Positions 7,720-14,152 of a stretch of DNA of 64,000 bases are shown here, piece by piece. Within the stretch, counting starts at the first letter, position 1; the number at the start of each line of letters is the position of its first letter. Where the stretch lies: NCBI RefSeq assembly GCF_004114935.1, contig NZ_CP022221.1:868001-932000 (forward strand), written 5' to 3'. Origin of the DNA: Bradyrhizobium zhanjiangense (GTDB lineage Bacteria > Pseudomonadota > Alphaproteobacteria > Rhizobiales > Xanthobacteraceae). A program made the translations under genes and the position numbers. Below the pieces are notes generated by a model. That model was given only the letters and a program-made list of their open reading frames with translations, was not told the DNA's origin and ran no database searches.

Positions 7720-9114
7720 ATGACCATCAAGCCAGAGATGACGGCCTCGGGAATCGCGAGCGCGGTTGCGGGCGGCAGGATGTCGGCGCTCGCTGCCACG
7801 GAAGCAGCTCTCGCGCGCATCAAGCAGCACGACACCATCCTCAATTCCTTCACCGACGTCACCGCCGATCGCGCCTGTGCCAAGGCGCGCGCGATCGATG
7901 CCGACATCGCCGCGGGCAAGAAAGTCGGCCCGCTCGCCGGCGTGCCCTTCGCGGTGAAGAACTTGTTCGATGTCGCGGGCGTCGTCACGCGCGCCGGCTC
8001 GAAGATCAACCGCGACCTCGCGCCCGCCAGGCGCGACGCCACGCTGATCGAGCGGATGGAAGCGGCCGGCGCCGTGCTGGTCGGCGCCCTCAACATGGGC
8101 GAATACGCCTATGACTTCACCGGCGAAAACATCCATGACGGTCCCTCGCGCAATCCACATGACACCACGCGGATGACCGGCGGCTCGTCGGGCGGCTCCG
8201 GCAGCGCCGTCGGCGGCGCGCTGGTGCCGATCGCGCTCGGCTCGGACACCAATGGGTCGATCCGCGTGCCGTCCTCGTTCTGCGGCATCTTTGGCTTGAA
8301 GCCGACCTATGGTCGGCTGTCGCGGGCGCGCTCGTTCCCGTTCGTGGCGAGTCTCGATCATCTCGGTCCACTCGCACGCTCGGTCACCGACCTCGCACTC
8401 GCCTATGACGTCATGCAGGGCCCGGATGCCGATGATGGCGCCTGCACCACCCGTGGTGTCGAACAGGTGGCGCCGCTGCTCGGCGAGTCCATCTCAGGCT
8501 TGCGCGTCGCGATCGCCGGCGGTCACTTCCAGAAGAACGTGTTTCCGGAAGCGGTCGAAGCCGTCAGCCGCGTTGCCAAGGCGCTCGGCGCGACTGAGGT
8601 CGTCGACATCCCCGAAGCCTCGCGCGCCCGCGCGGCCGCCTATGTCATCACCACCGCCGAGGGCGCCTCGCTGCATCTCGACCGCCTGCGCAAGCGCCCG
8701 AACGATTTCGATCCGGCCGTGCGCGACCGCTTGATCGCCGGCGCCATGGTGCCGGCGCCGCTGATCGACCGCGCGCAAAAATTCCGCCGCTGGTATCGCG
8801 CTCAGCTGGCCGAAATCTTCAAGTCGGTCGACGTACTGCTTGCGCCGGCAACGCCGTGCACCGCGCCGAAGCTTGGTCAGGTGAATTTCACGCTCGACGG
8901 CGTCGAGCTGCCGGTGCGGGCCAATATCGGCATCCACACCCAGCCGATCTCCTTCATCGGCCTGCCGGTCGTCGCCGTGCCGGTGCCCCTCGAGCCGCTG
9001 CCGATCGGCGTGCAGATCATCGCCGCGCCTTGGCGCGAGGACATCGCGTTGCGCGTCGCGCACGCATTGGAGAAGATGGGCGTGGTATCCGCGCCGTCGC
9101 CGAGGGGACTTTAA
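7720..9114 (+). CDS. AtzE-type amidohydrolase (1-carboxybiuret hydrolase/HpxY family)
   Basis: A 464-residue amidase-signature enzyme. The Ser-cisSer-Lys triad is visible: Lys in PFAVKNLFD (about residue 74), cis-Ser in TGGSSGGSGSA (about 151) and the nucleophile in GSDTNGSIRVPS (about 174). In Pseudomonas ADP, AtzE with AtzG removes the amide nitrogen from 1-carboxybiuret; the Klebsiella homologue belongs to the oxalurate/hpx pathway. The close neighbours AtzG before and AtzH/HpxZ after identify it as this branch rather than GatA, as no gatB or gatC is nearby. ATG 7720 directly follows the AtzG stop. The physiological substrate here is not fixed by sequence. Confidence 0.88.
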   Translation: MTIKPEMTASGIASAVAGGRMSALAATEAALARIKQHDTILNSFTDVTADRACAKARAIDADIAAGKKVGPLAGVPFAVKNLFDVAGVVTRAGSKINRDLAPARRDATLIERMEAAGAVLVGALNMGEYAYDFTGENIHDGPSRNPHDTTRMTGGSSGGSGSAVGGALVPIALGSDTNGSIRVPSSFCGIFGLKPTYGRLSRARSFPFVASLDHLGPLARSVTDLALAYDVMQGPDADDGACTTRGVEQVAPLLGESISGLRVAIAGGHFQKNVFPEAVEAVSRVAKALGATEVVDIPEASRARAAAYVITTAEGASLHLDRLRKRPNDFDPAVRDRLIAGAMVPAPLIDRAQKFRRWYRAQLAEIFKSVDVLLAPATPCTAPKLGQVNFTLDGVELPVRANIGIHTQPISFIGLPVVAVPVPLEPLPIGVQIIAAPWREDIALRVAHALEKMGVVSAPSPRGL

Positions 9115-9126
9115 GAGGAATTTGAG

Positions 9127-9522
9127 ATGGAGATCGATCTCCCCGACGTGATCGCGGAAGTCAAAGCCGCATTCGAGCGCTATGAGCAGGCCCTCGTCAG
9201 CAACGACGTCGCCGTGCTCGGCGAGCTCTTCCGCAATGATTCCCGCACGCTGCGCTACGGCATCGGCGAGAATCTCTATGGCTATGAGGCGATCTCCGGC
9301 TTCCGCGCCGGCCGCTCGCCGGTCGGCCTGAACCGGCGCACCGCGAAGACCGTGATTACGAGCTATGGCCGCGAGGCGGCCGTGGCCTCCACCTTGTTCT
9401 ATCGCGACACGGCGCCCGGCAAGGTCGGCCGGCAGATGCAGACGTGGATTCGTTTCCCCGAGGGCTGGCGCGTCGTCGCCGCCCATGTCAGCATCATCGA
9501 CGAGCCGAAAGAGACCGTATGA
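9127..9522 (+). CDS. AtzH/HpxZ-like protein (DUF3225)
   Basis: A 131-residue protein of the NTF2/SnoaL-like DUF3225 family, annotated elsewhere as oxalurate catabolism protein HpxZ. Landmarks are [15 protein letters not shown] (about residues 43-57), FRAGRSP and a C-terminal [17 protein letters not shown]. As I recall the literature, AtzH converts 1,3-dicarboxyurea to allophanate, linking AtzE to AtzF; both are encoded beside it. It starts 12 bases after the amidase, and its TGA overlaps the ATG of the GntR regulator (ATGA), showing tight translational coupling. Family assignment is firm; the exact reaction is from established knowledge of homologues. Confidence 0.85.
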   Translation: MEIDLPDVIAEVKAAFERYEQALVSNDVAVLGELFRNDSRTLRYGIGENLYGYEAISGFRAGRSPVGLNRRTAKTVITSYGREAAVASTLFYRDTAPGKVGRQMQTWIRFPEGWRVVAAHVSIIDEPKETV

Positions 9523-10241
9523 CGCTTGACGACTTTCCGCAGGGCACGCTGCCGGCCGAGCCGGTGGTGCCGCGCGTCGACCGTCCTTCGCCGTCGGTGC
9601 ACAAGGTCACGCGCGCCGAGGAACTGCGCCTTCAGCTCGCCGATGAGATCGTGCGCGGAACCCTGGCTCCCGGTGCACCGTTGGACGAAACCGACATTGC
9701 GCGGCGGTTCAGCGTCTCGCGCACGCCGGTGCGCGAGGCGTTGCGCCAGCTGGTCGCGAGCGGTCTCGTCGAGGCGCGCGCCCATCGTGGCGCGGTGGTG
9801 GCGCAGCCCTCGATCGAGCGTCTCAAGAGCATGTTCGAGGCGATGGCTGAGCTCGAGGCGCTGTGCGCGGGCCTTGCCGCCGAGCGCATGTCCGCCGCCG
9901 AGCGGCATGGATTGGAGTCCATTCACGAAGAGCTGCGGGTGCTGAGCTATGCCGGCAATCCCGAGCGTTTCCACGAGGTCAATGAGCGCTTCCACAATGC
10001 GATCTATGCGGGATCGCAGAATGGCTACATCGCCGAGATCACGCTCGCCACCCGCGTCCGCGTGCAGCCGTTCCGCCGCGCCCAGTTCCGCAATCTCGGT
10101 CGCCTCGCCAAATCGCAAGCCGAGCACGACCGCGTCGTCGTCGCCATCATGCGCGGCGACAAGCAAGGCGCCGCCGCTGCCATGCGCGCACACATCGAGT
10201 TGGTGCGCGGCGAGTATGAGATCTACGCGGTGTCGGTGTAG
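9519..10241 (+). CDS. GntR family transcriptional regulator, FCD (FadR-like) subfamily
   Basis: A 240-residue regulator. The N-terminal winged helix contains [17 protein letters not shown] and [20 protein letters not shown] (about residues 40-80). The C-terminal all-helical FCD ligand-binding domain carries [19 protein letters not shown] and ends with the metal-site-like region [13 protein letters not shown]. It overlaps the preceding AtzH-like gene by four bases, so it is the last gene of the catabolic operon and probably senses a pathway intermediate to control the importer and enzymes. An earlier in-frame start at 9444 lies within the upstream gene and is rejected. Confidence 0.9.
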   Translation: MTLDDFPQGTLPAEPVVPRVDRPSPSVHKVTRAEELRLQLADEIVRGTLAPGAPLDETDIARRFSVSRTPVREALRQLVASGLVEARAHRGAVVAQPSIERLKSMFEAMAELEALCAGLAAERMSAAERHGLESIHEELRVLSYAGNPERFHEVNERFHNAIYAGSQNGYIAEITLATRVRVQPFRRAQFRNLGRLAKSQAEHDRVVVAIMRGDKQGAAAAMRAHIELVRGEYEIYAVSV

Positions 10242-10254
10242 GGCGGCGCGCGCG

Positions 10255-10262
10255 GTGCCGTA
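10255..10262. repeat. Severed left tip of family D repeat
   Basis: GTGCCGTA here is the reverse complement of TACGGCAC at 11513-11520. It is the left end of the family D palindrome whose remainder begins at 11431. The IS110 element separates the two parts. Confidence 0.85.
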
Positions 10263-10269
10263 GCAACCA

Positions 10270-11223
10270 TTAAACGCCGAGGAGTTTTTCAGTCCACGGC
10301 GTTCCGCGTTGCACGACGGTGTTGGCATAGATGAGCAGCTTGCGCGCGCATGCGATGAGAGCGGCATTGTGAGCCTTTCCGGCCGCAGTCAGGCGGGCAT
10401 AGAGGGCCATGACGGCCTTATTCCAGCGGAAGGCCGCAGGCAGGGCTGCCGCAAACAGAGAGCGACGCAGGCGAGCGCGGCCGCCGGCGATACGGCGTTG
10501 GCCCTTGTACTGCCCGCTATCGTTGTCGAAGGGAGCCAGCCCGGCAAGGGCTGCGACTTCCTCCCGGCTGACACGGCCGAGTTCAGGCATGCGGACCAGG
10601 AGGGCCAGTGCCGTGCGCTCACCGATCCCGGGAATGCTCATCACGAGGTCAAGGCGGACAGCGAGATCGTGGTGAGCGCGTAGTTGCTTGGCGATGTGAC
10701 GGATTTGGGAGAGCCGCCTTGCCTTCAACCGGGCAATGTCATCCAGCACGATGCGGCGTAGCCCAGGCTTATCGAGATGCTCGAGCCGGGTCTTGAAGCG
10801 CTTGATGTCGTCCTCGATCTGCTCGAGGAAGGTGAGCTGCTCGGCGAGCTCCGCCAAGCGCGGATCCGGCGCACTCCTCACCTCTTCGAGCGATGCCGCG
10901 CAGGCAGCAATCAGCGCGGCATCCAGCGTATCGTTCTTGGCGCGACGCAATCGGGAGCGGCCGAACGCCTTGACCTGGATCGGCTGCAGCACCAGCACGA
11001 TGACGCCGGCCGCACGCAAATGCTCCACTACCCCACGCTCGTAACCGCCGGTCGCTTCGATCCCGACTCGCTTGACGCCAGCTTTGGTCAGCAGTTGCAC
11101 CAGCTTCCGCCAACCGGGAAGGTCGTTGGCGACCTCCCAACCCTCGTCTCGACCATGAACTACAATGTCGAGCTTCGCCTTGGACGTATCGATTCCCGCT
11201 GTCGTCGTGCTAGTCTGTGCCAT
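10270..11223 (-). CDS. IS110-family transposase (DEDD recombinase)
   Basis: A 317-residue transposase starting MAQTSTTTAGIDTSKAKLDI. The N-terminal RuvC-like DEDD domain shows D in AGIDTSK, E in GIEATGGYE and the D pair in KNDTLDAALIA. The C-terminal Transposase_20 domain shows SIPGIGERTALALLV, LAGLAPFDNDSGQ and the GQRRIAGGRARLRRSL segment with the candidate catalytic Ser. An ORF extension to 11268 runs into the bridge-RNA region, so ATG 11223 is preferred. The gene looks intact and the element may be active. It recombines DNA under direction of a bridge RNA encoded upstream in the same element. Confidence 0.93.
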   Translation of the reverse strand: MAQTSTTTAGIDTSKAKLDIVVHGRDEGWEVANDLPGWRKLVQLLTKAGVKRVGIEATGGYERGVVEHLRAAGVIVLVLQPIQVKAFGRSRLRRAKNDTLDAALIAACAASLEEVRSAPDPRLAELAEQLTFLEQIEDDIKRFKTRLEHLDKPGLRRIVLDDIARLKARRLSQIRHIAKQLRAHHDLAVRLDLVMSIPGIGERTALALLVRMPELGRVSREEVAALAGLAPFDNDSGQYKGQRRIAGGRARLRRSLFAAALPAAFRWNKAVMALYARLTAAGKAHNAALIACARKLLIYANTVVQRGTPWTEKLLGV

Positions 11224-11224
11224 C

Positions 11225-11429
11225 TTCGTCGACCCTGCCTTGTGAAGCGAACCTGATTGTTCCGGCAACCATCCGGGTCCGATGAAGGTGCTGGCGCGAT
11301 CCTGCTACGGGGCAGCCACAAACTGCTCAGGGTGGGCGCGATCCGATCGCCAGCGGCCTGCCGCGGGTTGCAGCCGCGGCAGGCCATTCCTCACGGAACA
11401 CGCCGACAATATCTGATTGCGCTATTACA
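11225..11429 (-). ncRNA. IS110 bridge RNA (non-coding left end) with readable guides
   Basis: Read on the minus strand, four segments match as bridge-RNA guides should, in the expected order. Target guide 1, GCCCACCCT (11337-11329), equals the left target half plus CT core. Target guide 2, CCGTAG (11310-11305), is complementary to CT plus ACGG of the right target half. Donor guide 1, ATGGTTGC (11272-11265), equals the element's right end. Donor guide 2, ACAAG (11243-11239), is complementary to CTTGT at the element's left end. A 12-bp stem with a 7-base loop lies at 11355-11385 before the guides. Exact RNA ends are not determined. Confidence 0.82.
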
Positions 11430-11430
11430 A

Positions 11431-11520
11431 GGGTGGGCAAAGGCGCAAAGCGCCGTGCCCACCGTCTTTCCTATTTGATGTTGATGGTGGGCACGCTTCG
11501 CTTTGCCCACCCTACGGCAC
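11431..11520. repeat. Family D palindromic repeat, right part
   Basis: It starts gggtgggcaaaggcg and ends with the inverted gctttgcccaccctacggcac, abutting the stop codon of the allophanate hydrolase gene. An uninterrupted copy is at 39255-39357. Its right tip (11505-11517) is still a perfect match to the IS110 target guides. Confidence 0.88.
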
Positions 11521-13326
11521 CTAAGCCGTCGCGGCTTCCTTCATATACTTCCGCCAGCCACCATACGCCGTGATATCGCGCGCCTCGCCCAGCACCTCAG
11601 GCTCGACGAGAAAGCCCTTCACGCTGCGGCCATCAGCGAGCCGGATCGTGCCGATCGCCATCGGCGCGGGAATCGCATTGACGAACTTGCCGAAGGCGGA
11701 CGACGACAGCGACCAGATCTCCAGCTCGATCGCGGCGCCCTTGCCGGCTTCGACGCGCAGCATGCCCGGCTTCGGCGGTGTGGTCTTGAGCGCGTAGAGC
11801 TTGTAGTCGGGCGCTGTCTTGGTCGCCTCGACCAGCTTCCCGTTCAGGGCCTTCAATTCGCGGTTCAGCGCCATGCCAGACAGATGGGCGCCGACGACGG
11901 CGATCGGAATCTCGTCGCCGCTGCTTGCGAGAAGCGGCGCGAGCGGTGCTTGCGCCACGCGCTGCGCGCCGAGACTCAGCTTCGTATCCGCATGGAACAC
12001 ACGGCCGATGCTCGCGAGCAGCGCGTCGCATCCTGCGGGGGCGAGCAGCGTGATGCCGAATGGAATGCCGTCCGCGCGCATCGAAGCCGGCACGGCGAGG
12101 CCACAGAGATCGAGCAGATTGACAAAATTGGTGTAGGTGCCGAGCCGACTGTTGAGCTCGATCGGATTGGCCAGCACTTGCGCGGTCGTATAAGCGGTCG
12201 GCGCCGTCGGCAGCACCAGGGCGTCGATATGCGCGAAAGTGCGCTCGGCGGCCTTGCGCAGGCCCTGGAGGCGGTAGAGCGCGGAGAAGGTCTCCGCCGC
12301 CGTCAGCCGCGCGCCGGCCGCCGTGATCTCGCGCGTCACCGGATGGATCGCATCGGGTGCGGACGCGAGCAGATTCTTGATCACGAGGTAACGCTCGGCG
12401 ACCCACGGACCCTCATAGAGCAGCCGCGCCGTCTCGTAGAACGGCTCGAGGTCGAACTCAGTCAGTGTCGCGCCAAGGGCGGTCCAGCGCTTCAGCGCAT
12501 CGCTGTAAGCGGCTTCCACTTTCTTGTCGCCGAAGAAGATCAGCTGTCCGTTGCGCGGCACGCCGAGGCGCAAATTCGCCGGCAACGGCGTGATCGGCTG
12601 AAGCGGCCGGTCGCGCGAGAACGGATCGGCCTGATCCGGCCCCGCCATCACGGAGAGCGCCAGCGCGGTGTCGTCGACCGTCAAGGCGAATACCGAGATG
12701 CAGTCGAGCGTGCGGCAGGCGGGCACCAGGCCCGCGGTCGAGATCATGCCGAGGCTCGGCTTCAGCCCGACGATGTTGTTGAGCATCGCCGGCACGCGGC
12801 CGCTGCCGGCGGTGTCGGTGCCGAGCGACAGCGGCACCAGCCCGGCGCCGACGGCGACCGCCGATCCCGAACTCGATCCGCCGGGAATGAGATCGTCGCG
12901 GATCGAATTCTTGGGAATGCCGTAGGGCGAGCGCACGCCGACGAGGCCGGTCGCGAACTGGTCGAGATTGGTCTTGCCGATGATGATGGCGCCGGCGGCG
13001 CGCAGGCGCTCGACCGCGGTGGAGTCGCGTGTCGGCGTATAGGAGAAGGCGGGGCAGGCCGCCGTGGTCGGAAATCCCAGCGCGTCGATATTGTCCTTGA
13101 CCGCAACCGGCACGCCATAGAGCGGCAGGCTCGCGGCATCCTTCGTGGCAAGTCTCTCGGCTTCCGCGACTGCGTCCTTTTCGTCGCGCAGGCTGATGAA
13201 CACGGCGGGATCGTTATGGTCGCGGATGCGCTGATAGGTCCGTGCGACCGTCTGCGCCGGCGTCAGGGTGCCCGCGCGATGCGCGGCCACAATCGCGGCG
13301 ATCGTTTCAGGCTGCTCAGCCCCCAT
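11521..13326 (-). CDS. atzF: Allophanate hydrolase, AtzF type
   Basis: A 601-residue enzyme, close to the usual length of about 600 for AtzF. The N-terminal amidase-signature domain carries the triad: Lys in VAVKDNID, cis-Ser in GGSSSGSAVAVG and Ser in GTDTAGSGRVPA. The C-terminal allophanate hydrolase domain (about residues 460-600) includes AVVGAHLSGMALNREL and ends VLGEARDITAYGGWRKYM. It cleaves allophanate (urea-1-carboxylate) to ammonia and CO2. The start was set at ATG 13326 (MGAEQPETIAAIV); an open extension to 13380 is less likely. It is convergent with the AtzG/E/H operon, and before the IS110 insertion the two stop codons lay only about 110 bases apart. A TTGTGTACAG dyad lies about 54 bases upstream. 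Confidence 0.92.
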   Translation of the reverse strand: MGAEQPETIAAIVAAHRAGTLTPAQTVARTYQRIRDHNDPAVFISLRDEKDAVAEAERLATKDAASLPLYGVPVAVKDNIDALGFPTTAACPAFSYTPTRDSTAVERLRAAGAIIIGKTNLDQFATGLVGVRSPYGIPKNSIRDDLIPGGSSSGSAVAVGAGLVPLSLGTDTAGSGRVPAMLNNIVGLKPSLGMISTAGLVPACRTLDCISVFALTVDDTALALSVMAGPDQADPFSRDRPLQPITPLPANLRLGVPRNGQLIFFGDKKVEAAYSDALKRWTALGATLTEFDLEPFYETARLLYEGPWVAERYLVIKNLLASAPDAIHPVTREITAAGARLTAAETFSALYRLQGLRKAAERTFAHIDALVLPTAPTAYTTAQVLANPIELNSRLGTYTNFVNLLDLCGLAVPASMRADGIPFGITLLAPAGCDALLASIGRVFHADTKLSLGAQRVAQAPLAPLLASSGDEIPIAVVGAHLSGMALNRELKALNGKLVEATKTAPDYKLYALKTTPPKPGMLRVEAGKGAAIELEIWSLSSSAFGKFVNAIPAPMAIGTIRLADGRSVKGFLVEPEVLGEARDITAYGGWRKYMKEAATA

Positions 13327-13506
13327 GGCGACAAAACTCCGGCAACTGGTTTCCCCGGCTTGAAGCAAGCGATGTGCCATTGTGTACAGTATCGGGGCCA
13401 GGCAGGTGCCGCGGATATTGTCGTGAGATCAGTAGCTTGCGGAGTTCTGGTGGTCGAGCGCAATTGCTCGGTTGCAGGCATCTGCTTAAACTGTGGGCAG
13501 CCGAGA

Positions 13507-14001
13507 TCAGGTAAAGTCGGCGAGGATCCGGAGCAGGTGCTGCCGGTTCTCCCTGCCGAGCTTCGCCTCGACATGCCGCTCGTGTTCGGCCGCGAGGCGC
13601 TTGAACTTGGCCAGCGCCGCCGCGCCCGGCGCGGTGAGGTGTAGCGCGTGCGAGCGCCGGTCCGTCTTCGACTTGATCCGCTTCACGTATCTGCGCTGTT
13701 CGAGGCTGTCGAGCAGATGCACCAGCCGGGCGCGCTCGATGCCGAGGCGCTTGGCCACCGCCATCTGCGACAGGCCCGGATTGGCGCCGATCACCGTCAG
13801 CACCGAATATTGCGTCGGCCGGATATCGACCTCGCCGAGCGTCTTGATGAAGTCCTGGAAGATCCAGATCTGGAAGCGCCGCACCGCATAACCGGCGTGG
13901 CCGACCAGCGCGTCCAGGCCGACCTCGTCGGCGTCGTTCCGCTGCACGGCGCCGTTGCCGGCGCGTTGGCGTGGGGACGTCTGGGCTGCGCTGGTTGTCA
14001 C
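13507..14001 (-). CDS. MarR family transcriptional regulator (probable ferulate/hydroxycinnamate regulator)
   Basis: A 164-residue winged-helix regulator. Motifs are RPTQYSVLTVIGANPGLSQM, the recognition helix region RLGIERARLVHLLDSL and the wing RIKSKTDRRSHALHLT. The start is GTG 14001 with GGGAG nine bases upstream; the long ORF extension to 14373 overlaps the divergent gene and is rejected. It is divergent from a feruloyl-CoA synthetase gene, with a perfect 8-bp inverted repeat between them. MarR-type FerC/CouR-like regulators of hydroxycinnamate catabolism respond to CoA thioesters, so the same role is inferred here. Confidence 0.88.
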   Translation of the reverse strand: MTTSAAQTSPRQRAGNGAVQRNDADEVGLDALVGHAGYAVRRFQIWIFQDFIKTLGEVDIRPTQYSVLTVIGANPGLSQMAVAKRLGIERARLVHLLDSLEQRRYVKRIKSKTDRRSHALHLTAPGAAALAKFKRLAAEHERHVEAKLGRENRQHLLRILADFT

Positions 14002-14051
14002 ATCGTGTCTCCCTCTGCCGAACCTTAGCGCTTCGACGCTCGGGGTGAAAG

Positions 14052-14072
14052 ATTGTTGTTGACGACAACAAT
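14052..14072. promoter_or_regulatory. Divergent MarR operator
   Basis: ATTGTTGT-TGACG-ACAACAAT is a perfect 8+8 inverted repeat with a 5-base spacer. It is followed by a partly overlapping second dyad, gacaacaattgtc. It sits 50 bases from the MarR GTG and 80 bases from the synthetase ATG, ideal for control of both promoters. Confidence 0.75.
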
Positions 14073-14152
14073 TGTCGTGCCCAACATTGTGGCCAAGGCA
14101 GCCCGGAACGAGGCTGCGGCCGATCCCGGATCCGGGGCGAGGAGGAAACCCG

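Larger units (their letters stand above)
10262..11431 (-). mobile_element. IS110-family insertion sequence interrupting a palindromic repeat
   Basis: The boundaries are deduced by comparison with the uninterrupted family D copy at 39257-39273 (tgccgtagggtgggc). Here tgccgta (to 10262) is separated from gggtgggc (from 11431). On the transposase strand both junctions carry the dinucleotide CT (plus-strand AG at 10262-10263 and 11430-11431), as expected for the IS110 recombination core. Element length with one core is 1,168 bp. There are no terminal inverted repeats and no target duplication beyond the core, typical of the family. The left end (11224-11430) is non-coding and contains the bridge RNA; the right end is only a few bases. 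Confidence 0.92.

Noticed and set aside
7720..9114. GatA subunit of glutamyl-tRNA amidotransferase
   Set aside because: The small partner is AtzG/DUF4089 rather than GatC, no gatB is present, and the neighbours belong to ureide catabolism.
10263..11272. Direct repeat GCAACCAT at 10263-10270 and 11265-11272 as target-site duplication of the IS
   Set aside because: The intact repeat copy at 39.3 kb fixes the right boundary at 11430-11431. The inner copy is better explained as the donor guide of the bridge RNA.
11355..11385. Hairpin as a rho-independent terminator
   Set aside because: No T-run follows on either strand; it lies within the IS non-coding end and fits a bridge-RNA stem.
11503..13644. 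Plus-strand ORF of 713 codons opposite the allophanate hydrolase gene
   Set aside because: It is a high-GC shadow: Arg-rich, no recognisable domains, and fully antisense to a gene with clear AtzF motifs.
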